From positions 1 to 64,000 of the forward strand of contig JAFGVU010000045.1 in NCBI GenBank assembly GCA_016937855.1: 64,000 bases of DNA. Reading direction: 5' to 3'. The DNA comes from Bacteroidales bacterium. Lineage in GTDB: Bacteria; Bacteroidota; Bacteroidia; Bacteroidales; ML635J-15. The first letter of the stretch is position 1; every line of letters starts with the position of its first letter. A model generated the notes under the pieces. The model saw nothing but the letters and a program-made list of their open reading frames with translations. It was not told the origin of the DNA and did no database searches. Of this stretch, positions 1 to 9,945 are shown piece after piece. Made by a program: the position numbers and the translations under genes.

Positions 1-3000
1 CAACTGTTGGAGTTCCAAGATCTACACCGCTAGCTGTACATTCGTCAGCGTCAGTATTAACTGCTACAGGAGCAGGACATACTATTGATGGGAGTTCGAT
101 ATCAGTTACAACAACAAGTTGATCACAGGATACCGAATTACCTCCAAAATCAGTAACAGTCCATGTAATGGTTGTTGTTCCAAGTGGATAAGGATCAGTC
201 AAAGCTAACATATCATCTCTAACACCTGTTACAGTGTTCACACCACAATTATCATTAACTATTGGAGTTCCAACAACAACATTTGTTGCTTCACAATTTC
301 CGGCATCGCTGTTTACATCAACATCACCGGGACAAGTAATTGTTGGATCCACAAAATCCTGAATAACAACTGTAATATCGGCATTATCACAATTTGTTGG
401 GTTTATTACTTCACAAATTTCATAAGATAAATAGTAAGTTCCAACAGCAAGACCGGCTGGGATATTTACATCTCCGTTAGCAGATATTGATGCACCAACT
501 ATTCCTCCGTCATTTGTAAGCGTTATAATTACATCGGCCGGGTTCACTGCTGCAGCGTCAAGCAAGTCGTTGTCAAGAACATTTCCGGCAACACCACCTA
601 ATTCGCAATCAACGGCAGACGAAGTATAATCATCATCAACAGCAGAAATGCTTGCATGAAGCACTGTTACAAAGACTTGAGCGTCATCACAATTAGAAGG
701 ATTTAAAACTTCACAAATTTGATAAGTCAAGTAATAGGTTCCGGCTGGAGTATTTGGTAATACATCAACAGTTCCATCAGGATTTAAAACAAGATATCCG
801 TTATCTTCAGGAATTGTTTCGGTTAGAATCACTTCTGCAGGATTAACTGGGTTTCCATTTAGTAAATCATTGTCAAAAACGATTACAACAGCTGTTTCAC
901 CAGTATGACCATTTACATCATAAGCATAATCGTTATTTGCAATAATACTTGTTGCTGCAACAGTAATAATTACCAAAGCATCATCACAATTTGTTGGATT
1001 TAGAATCTCGCAAATCTCGTAAGTAAGTGTATATGTTCCAGCAGGCGTGCCAGGCGCAATATCAACCGAGCCATCAGGATTTAAAGTAAGGCTTCCGGTT
1101 GGGTCGGCAACTGTTTCTGCAAGAGTTACATCGGCAGGGTTAACAGGATCTCCACTTAATAAATCATTATCAAAAACATTTAGAATATTTGTCTGACCAT
1201 CGTAACCATTTACTCCACCTTGAATATCATCGTTAGCGATAATTTCACCGGGAATTACATTTACAGTTACAATAGCGTCATCACAATTTGTTGGATTAAG
1301 TATTTCGCAGATTTCGTAGGTCAGAGTATAAGTTCCAGCTGGAGTTCCGGGAGCAACATCAACACTACCATCAGGATTTAAAGTAAGAGTTCCGGTTGGG
1401 TCTGTAACTGTCTCTGTAAGAGTTACATCCGCAGGATTAACAGAATCTCCATTTAACAAATCGTTTTCAAATACATTTAGTACGCCAACAACACCAGCCG
1501 TTCCGTCAACATCGTTAGCAGTATCATCATTTGCAATAATTGATGTTGCAATAACAGTTATAATAACTTGAGCATCATCACAATTTGTTGGATTGAGGAT
1601 TTCACAAATTTCGTAAGTTAATGTATATGTGCCAGCTGGAGTTCTGGGAGCAACATCAACACTACCATCAGGATTTAAAGTAAGAGTTCCGGTTGGATCT
1701 GCAACTGTCTCTGTTAAAGTTACATCTGATGGATCAACTGGATTTCCGTTTAATAAATCATTGTCAAAAACATTTAATACACTTATGTGCCCATCAAAGC
1801 CATTAACACCACCTGCGATATCATCGTTTGCAATAATCTCAGGAGCTTCAACAGTAATTGTAACGATAGCATCATCACAATTTGTTGGATTAGCAATTTC
1901 ACAAATTTGGTAAGTCAATGTATAAGTTCCAGCAGGAGTATTTGGTGCTAAATCAACGGATCCGTCAGAATTTAAAGTAAGGCTTCCGGTTGGGTCAGCA
2001 ACTGTCTCTGTTAGAATTAAATCAGCAGGGACTACCAACGAACCATTTAATAAATCATTATCAAAAACATTAAGAATATTTACAGCACCATCAAATCCGT
2101 TAATCGGACCGGCAGCATCGTCATTCGCAATAATAACATTTATAGGGTCGGTATTTTCATCGTCCTCATTATTATCATTATCAGGATCAAACTGATCCAT
2201 ATCTGTAATAGTTGATACATTAAGATAATTTCCACCAGGCACATTTACAGTTGCAGTAATTGTAAGAACCTCATTTCCGGGGAAAGTTACAGTTCCAACT
2301 TCCCACAATCCTGTTCCAGAATCGAATGTTCCTGTTGTAACAGTGTGCGAAACGTAAGTATATCCGGTTGGGAGTTGATCAACAACCTCAACATTTGTTG
2401 CTTCGCTTGGACCGTTATTAGTTAAAGTAATTGTAAAAGTTACATCATCACCAACATAAGGAGTGCTATTGTTTACAGTTTTATTAATACTCAAATCAGC
2501 TTGAGCCTGAATCGGAGTAACAAAAGTTGATTCATCATTACTTGGATCAGGGTCTGTAACATCATCACTGTGAATGTATGCGGTATTCACTAGATTTCCG
2601 GTAGCTTCGGGAACAACCGAGCCTCTAATTACAAGCACACATCTACCACCGGCGATAATAGTTCCGAGATTTCCAGTTCCAGTCCAGCTTCCATAATTAG
2701 CCTGACATCTTGATCCTTCCCAATCAATTACAAAACCGGGAAGAATATCATCAATAATTACATTTGTTGCATCACTAGGTCCGTCATTCCAATAAAATAA
2801 TACATAATAAATATCATCCCCCGCAGTAATTTCAACAGGATTTATGACTATATCATTTGGATTCCCAAAAATTTGCGCTTCGGTTAATGGCAGAATAGAT
2901 GGATCTATTTGAATTTTAACAATGTTTAAATCAGCGACAACTTCAACAACAGTAATAACAGTAGATGTATTATTTGTCAAGTCAGAATCCGGGGTATTTG

Positions 3001-6000
3001 TTTCAACCGTAGCAGTATTTATAACATTTCCGGTATGGCTTGCAATAACAGTTCCTCTGATTAAAATTTCAAAATTTGCCAATGGCGCCATGTCCCCAAT
3101 TGTGTAATCGCCTGTCCATGGCAACCAAGTTGCACCAGCATCATCGGAATACTCAGCATTTAGGATTATGGCAGAATTTATAACATCATGAATATGAACA
3201 TTTAATGCATCGAAAGTATTGCTATTATTTGTTGCAGTAATAGAATATTGAATTTGTGTTCCGGCAACAACTGTAGCAGGTCCTGACTTTAAAATTGACA
3301 CATCAGCATCATCATTTAGAGGAGTGTTAATTGTCTCTTCGTTATTTGTTGGATCCGGATCTGGATCAGAAGATGTAACAGAAGCCGTATTTGGTATTGG
3401 GTCAACATTTGGAGCAGGAGACATGTCTATAACTGTTCCTCTGATTAAAAGAGTAAAAATATCACCATCATTCATATCACCCACATTTAAACTTCCTGTC
3501 CAAGGACTTAACCAAGTTCCACCGCCATTAACCGAGTATTCGACACTAGAAATAATTGTAGGGTCTATATTATCGGTAATTATTACATCTGTTGCCACAG
3601 AAGGACCAAGGTTTGTAACAACAATTTCATAAACTATCTGACCACCAATTACAACGGGAGACGTTAATGCTCTTTTCGACAACTCAAGATCGGCAGAAGA
3701 TAAAATATTTGTAACAACTGTTGATTCGTTATTTGACAAATCAGGGTCGGTAGTTAAAACGCTATAAATTGTTCCGGTGTTCACCAATGTTCCGGTAGCA
3801 GCCGGGTCAACATCACCACGAATCATTACGTAGTTAACTCCCGGATAAAGGAATTCGCCTAGATATCTTGTCCCGCCCCATGCAAACCATGAATTTCCAA
3901 AGTTAAGCGAATATTCAGGATTTAAAATTTCGGCAGGAATAATATCCTCAATTGTTGATTGAAGCGAATTGTCAGGTCCAAAATTTTCAACCATTAAAAA
4001 ATAATATATTTGCGTTCCGGCAGTAATTACTGAAGGGAATACTTCGATCAATTGCGTTGGATCTCCAACCGGCAAATTAGAAGGATCTATATGAGTTTTT
4101 ACTATCGAAACATCCGAAGTTTTAATTACCTCAATTGTTACAATTGCATCGTCGCAATTTGTTGGATTCAGGATTTCGCAAATCTGATAAGTTAGTGAGT
4201 AAGTTCCACCTGGTGTAAATGGAGCAACATCAACTGAGCCATCAGGATTTAAGGTAAGCGTTCCGGTTGGATCTGCAACAGTTTCTGTTAAAGTAACATC
4301 AATAGGGTTAACAGGATTGCCATTTAATAAGTCATTGTCAAACACATTTAACACATTTGTTTGACCAGTCGAACCATTTACACCTGTTGCCGAATCATCA
4401 TTGGCGATAATTTCTGGGGCTTCTACTGTAATTGTTACCGTTGCCTGGTCGCAGTTTGTTGGATTTGCAATTTCACATATTTGATAAACCAAATAATATG
4501 TTCCTGCCGGTGTTCCCGGAGCAACAACAACATCTGTTCCAACGAGGCTGATATTTGGATCGGTTGAACTAATAAAAGTTAAATCAACATCTGCGGGATC
4601 AACCGGACTTCCGTTAAGTAAGTCGTTCGATAAAACATTTGTTACCGCAGTTCCACCTGTCATTCCGTTTATTGTACCTGCATCGTCAACTGCAATTATT
4701 TCAAGTGCATTATTTACAGTAATTGAAGCAGTTTCTGAACATCCTTCTGAATCAGTTACAACAATATTGTAGTTTCCTGCTGGCAAATTATCAAAAACAT
4801 TAGAAACTTGAGGTGTTCCTCCGTTAAGACTATATGTAAATGGAGGAGTACCACCGCTTGCAGTAACTGTAATTTCACCCGTTGAACCATTGTAAAAATC
4901 TATTTCGGCAGTAACAGCTAAACCAACAACTATTGCAGGCATAACAGTTACGGTAACTTCGGCACAAGTTGAAACTCCACAAGAGTTTTCCCATGCAGCA
5001 TAATAAGTTGTTGTAACCGATGGCGCTGCAATACTTAAATTATTTCCTGTTCCAATCAAAGTTCCTTCACAAGAGCCGGTGTACCAATTTAGCACATCGC
5101 CCAAACCGCCTGTTGCTGAAAGAACAATATTTCCGGTAGCGTTAAAACAAACCGAAGAAACATCAGAAGATGCTACGCTTGGAGCCTCTGGTAAAGGATT
5201 AACTATTACTTGAATCGGAACTTTGTTAGGACTAATACACGAACCCGATAATCCTTCAGCAACATAGTAAGTATATGTCCCCACTACAGAAGTGGATGGA
5301 GTAATTGATGTTTGCGGAACTCCTGCAAGACTAGTATAATAATATAAAGTGTATGAAGGATCACTTGCAGTGGCAGTTAATGGAACTGCAACATCGTTCT
5401 GACAATATGTTACAGGACTGGCTGCTATTGGAGTACTTGTTAAATCAAGAACCTCTATTGTAAACTCAAAATAGCAGCTAGTTGACCCGGGAGGAACAGC
5501 ATAATATGTGCTAACGCCCGGAGTTGCAGGAAAAGGATTCGAAATTGTATATTCAGTTGTTGATCCTGTAATAGGATATTGATTGTAATATCTTGAACCG
5601 GCAGGGAAATGACCAGAAACTTCTGTTATCGCAATTGAACCACTTACATTACACTCTAAAAACTCTAGAACAGTTGGGGTTGCGACACAGTTTGCTGTAA
5701 CAAAAGCCGATTCGTCAATTGCAAATCTAAAAGGTTCTATGATAGGCTCTCCAGCACAAATTCCAGACATTTCATAACCCTGCATTGTACTATGATTGTC
5801 AAAAACAGTTCCGCTAATCTGACCAATACCGTTCATGTGACCATGTATTAATATTTCTGCATCACAATTTGTATTTGATAATATTGTACAATCTTCGGTA
5901 ACTTTCACTTTAAAAGTTAATAGTCCAAGTAAATCATTTGGATCAGCAGGCATTGGTAAAGTTCCTATTTCCCAAACAATTGAACCATTAGCTCCTAAAG

Positions 6001-7393
6001 AAGGATCGAAATACAAGTCGTTTGGACTTGGATCGGGAGTAAAAAATATTTGATTATTACTACTCACATAAGATGCAGCGAAAGGAATTGGAACAACAAG
6101 CTCGGCATTATCTATAGGCTCTGTTCCTTTATTGCGGACTTCGATTGATATTTCTATCTCCTGACCGGGTTCTGCTACTAATGGATCGCCGGGTATGTAT
6201 GGAACACCATTAATACTAAGTACAGAATTTTGTGCTTCTGGAGTTGGAATATATGCATCAACAGACATTGCCAGCATAAAAATTACATAAGTATCTTGGG
6301 TACTTCCATAACGGAAAGAGGTTGATGTTTGATTATTCGTTATAACTGAATTACCTGCATTTGGCACATCAAACATCGAAATATCCAAACCTGTATTATT
6401 TAGAATATTAGGGTTTCTTGAGTTGCCTCCGGTAAAAATAGAACTATTAAAAAAGTTATTGTCGGAGTTCCCTGCGTGACTTAAATCAATCCAGTTTGCA
6501 TCAGAATGATCTCGAATCTGAAAATAATCGCCTGAAATATTGCGATCACCTTCACCAGCCACAAGACCAAGTTTTAGATTAACATCACCTGCCTGAACAG
6601 TATTGAAGCCGGAAACAGGAATTGTAAAATCGGCAGTTACCGAACCAGCTACATAGGCGTGTCCATCAAAAATTGTAACATCTCTCCAATTCATCTTAGA
6701 ATTTTCGTAAATTACAACCATGGCCCAACCTCCATAATAACCTGTTCCACCGCCATTACCCTCTCTTAATGCAACATTAGCAACTAAGTATTCACCAACA
6801 CCATATTGACGAACATAATCAGTGACTTCGGCATACGCTGAATACATCTGTCCGTGTTCGGTAACAGGATAATAAATATCATTTGCATTAGCAGTAACTG
6901 TTGTATAAGCACCGGCTCCAGGCCCTCTTAATAAGACTTCACGTTTATTAAAATCAACGGTTACACTACCTTTGGTAACAGAAAATTCCAAGGGACTGTC
7001 CCCACCATTGTGCGAGCGTCCTGTCCAATATAATCCGGCATAAACTATGTCTGAACATTCTGGAATAGCTCCGTTTTCCGACGAAAACTGCAAACTTGAT
7101 GATGATGAGTTTAAAGTTGATGCATCTGAATCGACATCAACATATTCCATACTGTTATTATTGGACGTATTATCGCCATAATTAACTAAGGTCAGATTTG
7201 TGTTCCCAATTAATGTAAAGTCTCCCTTAACATTGTAAATATATTTACCGGGAGTATATTGTGAACTGCGTTGTGTAAACGGCTTAATTACCTGTGCGTT
7301 TATAAACGAAAAAAATACTGACAATAAAATTATCGTAAGTAAAGATTTTTTCATGACTACTTTATTTATAAGTTTAGTAATATTGTTTTTCAT
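1..7393 (-). CDS. Giant repetitive secreted surface adhesin (DUF11, Ig-like/DNDLLNG-type repeats, HYR domain), C-terminus cut by window edge
   Basis: Manual reverse-strand translation: start ATG at 7393 (in-frame alternative at 7354, [21 protein letters not shown] signal peptide). The reading frame matches that of the leftmost codons (..[30 protein letters not shown], HYR-like). Repeated '[66 protein letters not shown]' units and DUF11-like '[21 protein letters not shown]...DPDPSND' units. Confidence 0.9.
   Translation of the reverse strand, partial: [2464 protein letters not shown]
360..2160 (-). repeat. Tandem ~295-298 bp (about 98 aa) coding repeats within the adhesin
   Basis: Anchor 'catcatcacaatttgttggatt' (ICEI.NPTNCDD) recurs near 387, 685, 981, 1276, 1571 and 1869; the central copies are very similar at DNA level. 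Confidence 0.85.
2160..4120 (-). repeat. Block of about five DUF11-like repeats inside the adhesin
   Basis: Translated units ending in DPDPSND / [10 protein letters not shown] / [12 protein letters not shown], each about 110-130 aa. Confidence 0.7.
4120..4700 (-). repeat. Two further copies of the ~98 aa DNDLLNG repeat, separated from the main array by the DUF11 block
   Basis: Same NPTNCD anchor near 4147 and 4444. Confidence 0.8.
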
Positions 7394-7410
7394 GCTCTAT
7401 GTTTTTATGG

Positions 7411-7926
7411 TTATTGTGGTATTGATACCAAATAGTATATTGGAATATCGTTCTTGTTTTGTGGTGCTATTAGCTTTTGTATTTGTGATGGTGTACAATT
7501 AAAATCACATTGAAAGACAATTGCTTTAAGATTCGACAAACTAGATATTTTAGACAAATCTAGGGTCGCTGGTTGGTCTGCCTGATTGTAAATAACTCGA
7601 ATAAGCTCAATGCTGTTTAGATTAAAACTCTTTTCACTTACCAAATTAAGATTAGACACATTTATCTCTAAAACCCTGTTTTCCGAATTAGAATCGGAAG
7701 AAACAGATTTCTCAGCACTGATTAAAAGACTCGAATGATTATCATAATATAAACTGTATAAATCTGATGAACCTGATCTCATGTCTTTCTCAGCAACAGG
7801 TTTAATTGTTTCAAAATTTGTAACTGTTTGTCCAAAGGAGTTTAAGGTCATAAATACTAGTATGACAATAAATGTAAAAGACTTTAATTTATTAAGCCTT
7901 AGGTTTTTATAATAATTGTTTTTCAT
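7411..7926 (-). CDS. Small secreted protein of unknown function, upstream of and likely co-transcribed with the adhesin
   Basis: 171 aa ORF with N-terminal signal peptide (FIVILVFMTLNSFGQ); ends 17 nt before the adhesin ATG. Confidence 0.75.
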   Translation of the reverse strand: MKNNYYKNLRLNKLKSFTFIVILVFMTLNSFGQTVTNFETIKPVAEKDMRSGSSDLYSLYYDNHSSLLISAEKSVSSDSNSENRVLEINVSNLNLVSEKSFNLNSIELIRVIYNQADQPATLDLSKISSLSNLKAIVFQCDFNCTPSQIQKLIAPQNKNDIPIYYLVSIPQ

Positions 7927-8122
7927 ATGCTTACTTTTTTAATTAGATTGGTTCTAAATAATTTTACCCTCACACACAAAACAGATAATAATAAAACTTG
8001 TTTAGACAAATTCTAAATAAATTTGCATTATTTTTAACTCAAACCATCATGTTGCTGATTTACAGGCACTTATGTGTTTTGTAATTTGGAACAATCTGCT
8101 ACAAAACACATTTTTGGAACAT

Positions 8123-8147
8123 AAAAAAACAGAGCTTTAAGCTCTGC
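8123..8147 (-). terminator. Rho-independent terminator of the 8218-8904 gene
   Basis: On the minus strand: CAGAGC-ttaaa-GCTCTG hairpin followed by a T run. Confidence 0.65.
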
Positions 8148-8217
8148 TAAAATAATATTTACAAAATTTGTGCTTAAGATCTGACAATCTTAAAAGAAAA
8201 AGTTAAAGTGAAATATA

Positions 8218-8904
8218 TTATTCTTTAACCTCAATATTTACAGCTGCGGTTTGATAAATTCCTGCACAAATTGCACCGGCGGATGTAGTTTGCTGAGCAG
8301 TTGTTTCGTTACGTCTTCTTAAGTAAACAGTATTTGTTCCAACGCTCAACTTACTTGTTTGTGTTGCAGGAATAACAATAGAAGTCGCTCCCGAAGTATT
8401 TTGATAAACATTTATCTCATCTTGCTCCATTTGACCATTAATATATGCATAAACGCCTTCGCCATTTGCAAGAGCTTCACCTGTAAAAAACAATTCGAAT
8501 GAGCTCCCTTTGACAATAGTATCAAGTGTCTCAGGCAAACCTATTCCCTTAATATAAGCCATATTCTCGAAAGAATTACCTTCGGTATCAGTAAAAACAA
8601 ATGTTCCAGTGTCAACCATACCGGTATATTGCTTTTCATAATAAGCCAATGCTTCTTTAAACCCCAGTAAATCCTGATTACATGAAACATTACTTGGATC
8701 TGCTAATTGCAATTTTGTGCCTGTAATACTTCCAAAAAAGAATGATGCTCTGGCATAAGTAATGTCGGCAGATTCTTCATAAACCATTTCGTAAACGGCA
8801 TAAATTCTATCCTGATTAACATCAGAACTACTTTCGCGTTCGCAAGCACTAAATATGTACAATGCTGAAATAAATAAAAATAAAATTAAAGTAAGTTTTT
8901 TCAT
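8218..8904 (-). CDS. Putative lipoprotein, unknown function
   Basis: 228 aa ORF with lipobox-like FSAC after a hydrophobic segment. Confidence 0.75.
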   Translation of the reverse strand: MKKLTLILFLFISALYIFSACERESSSDVNQDRIYAVYEMVYEESADITYARASFFFGSITGTKLQLADPSNVSCNQDLLGFKEALAYYEKQYTGMVDTGTFVFTDTEGNSFENMAYIKGIGLPETLDTIVKGSSFELFFTGEALANGEGVYAYINGQMEQDEINVYQNTSGATSIVIPATQTSKLSVGTNTVYLRRRNETTAQQTTSAGAICAGIYQTAAVNIEVKE

Positions 8905-8941
8905 AGTTTTTTGCTTTATGATTTTTACAAAAATACGAATT

Positions 8942-9793
8942 TCAGAAATATGATTGAATAAATCTTGGCTTATTATTTAAATCTTTAATAATATTGGTTG
9001 AATTAAATCCATGTTTTTTACACAAATTCGAGATTTCTTCAGGGAATTTTTCATTTATTTCCAGCCATAAGACTCCGTCATCATTTAGCATTTGGGCAGC
9101 TCTATTTACAATTGATTCGTAATATATAAAAGGGCTGTCATCTTTCACAAATAAAGCAATTTCCGGTTCAAAATCGAGAACATTTTTGTGCATAAGAGTT
9201 TTCTCCGACTCGGTAACGTAAGGAGGATTACTAATTATTACATCCAGCTTTTCTACAATGGGAATATTCTTATCAGATAAAATATCGAATTCGAAAAAAT
9301 CAATATCAACAATATGATTTGTTGCATTTTTTTTTGCAACATTTAATGCTTTTTGAAAAATATCCAGTGCAAACACTTCTGATTGAGGAAAAGCTAGTTT
9401 TAAGCAAATTGGAATACATCCGGAACCAGTTCCAATATCGAGAATTCTTAAATTCGAATCAGAGTTTCCTTTAATAATAGAATCCACCAAAATTTCTGTT
9501 TCCTGTCGTGGGATTAGTACATTTTCATCGACATAAAACTTGTGATTATAAAACCAAGCAGTATGAGTTACATATTGAACCGGCTCACCATTCTCCAGCC
9601 TAAGACGTCCTGTTTCAAGCAAATCAAAATCTTGTTCAGACAAGAGTTCGGTTCTCTTTAGAAGAAACTCGGTTCTGTTAAAACCTAAAAGCTCGCAAAC
9701 AAAAAATTCGGCAATTGAACCAGCCTCCTGCTCGGAATATAATTTCGACAGACAGGTCTCCAATTGTTTAATATAGTTCTTTAAAGTAATCAT
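8942..9793 (-). CDS. prmC: Peptide chain release factor N(5)-glutamine methyltransferase
   Basis: GTGSGCIPI SAM motif and NPPY catalytic motif; full-length PrmC/HemK pattern. Confidence 0.93.
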   Translation of the reverse strand: MITLKNYIKQLETCLSKLYSEQEAGSIAEFFVCELLGFNRTEFLLKRTELLSEQDFDLLETGRLRLENGEPVQYVTHTAWFYNHKFYVDENVLIPRQETEILVDSIIKGNSDSNLRILDIGTGSGCIPICLKLAFPQSEVFALDIFQKALNVAKKNATNHIVDIDFFEFDILSDKNIPIVEKLDVIISNPPYVTESEKTLMHKNVLDFEPEIALFVKDDSPFIYYESIVNRAAQMLNDDGVLWLEINEKFPEEISNLCKKHGFNSTNIIKDLNNKPRFIQSYF

Positions 9794-9804
9794 AAATCCT
9801 AGGA

Positions 9805-9812
9805 CAAATATA
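9805..9812 (-). promoter_or_regulatory. Bacteroidetes-type -7 element (TATATTTG) upstream of prmC
   Basis: CAAATATA on plus strand = TATATTTG on minus strand, matching TAnnTTTG. Confidence 0.4.
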
Positions 9813-9857
9813 GCAAGGATATCACAAGCTTTTCATAAGTTTATATTTTTGGCATCG

Positions 9858-9945
9858 TATTTGAAAACGGTTAATCGGTAACTTTTTGAAAATGTCTGAA
9901 TTTTTCTCCGGTGGTCATGCCCAACAGATTACCGGAGTTTTTTTT
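9858..9945 (+). ncRNA. Candidate orphan small RNA ending in an intrinsic terminator
   Basis: TATTTTTG (TAnnTTTG) at 9844-9851; CTCCGGT(9906)...ACCGGAG(9937) hairpin followed by T8. Both flanking genes are on the minus strand. Confidence 0.35.
9906..9945 (+). terminator. Plus-strand intrinsic terminator hairpin with T8
   Basis: CTCCGGT-N18-ACCGGAG followed by TTTTTTTT; no T tract on the minus strand side. Confidence 0.6.

Noticed and set aside
1629-4567. Plus-strand ORFs (94, 61, 102, 68 aa) in the first 4.6 kb
   Set aside because: Antisense artefacts of the giant minus-strand repetitive adhesin, which is open throughout the translated region.
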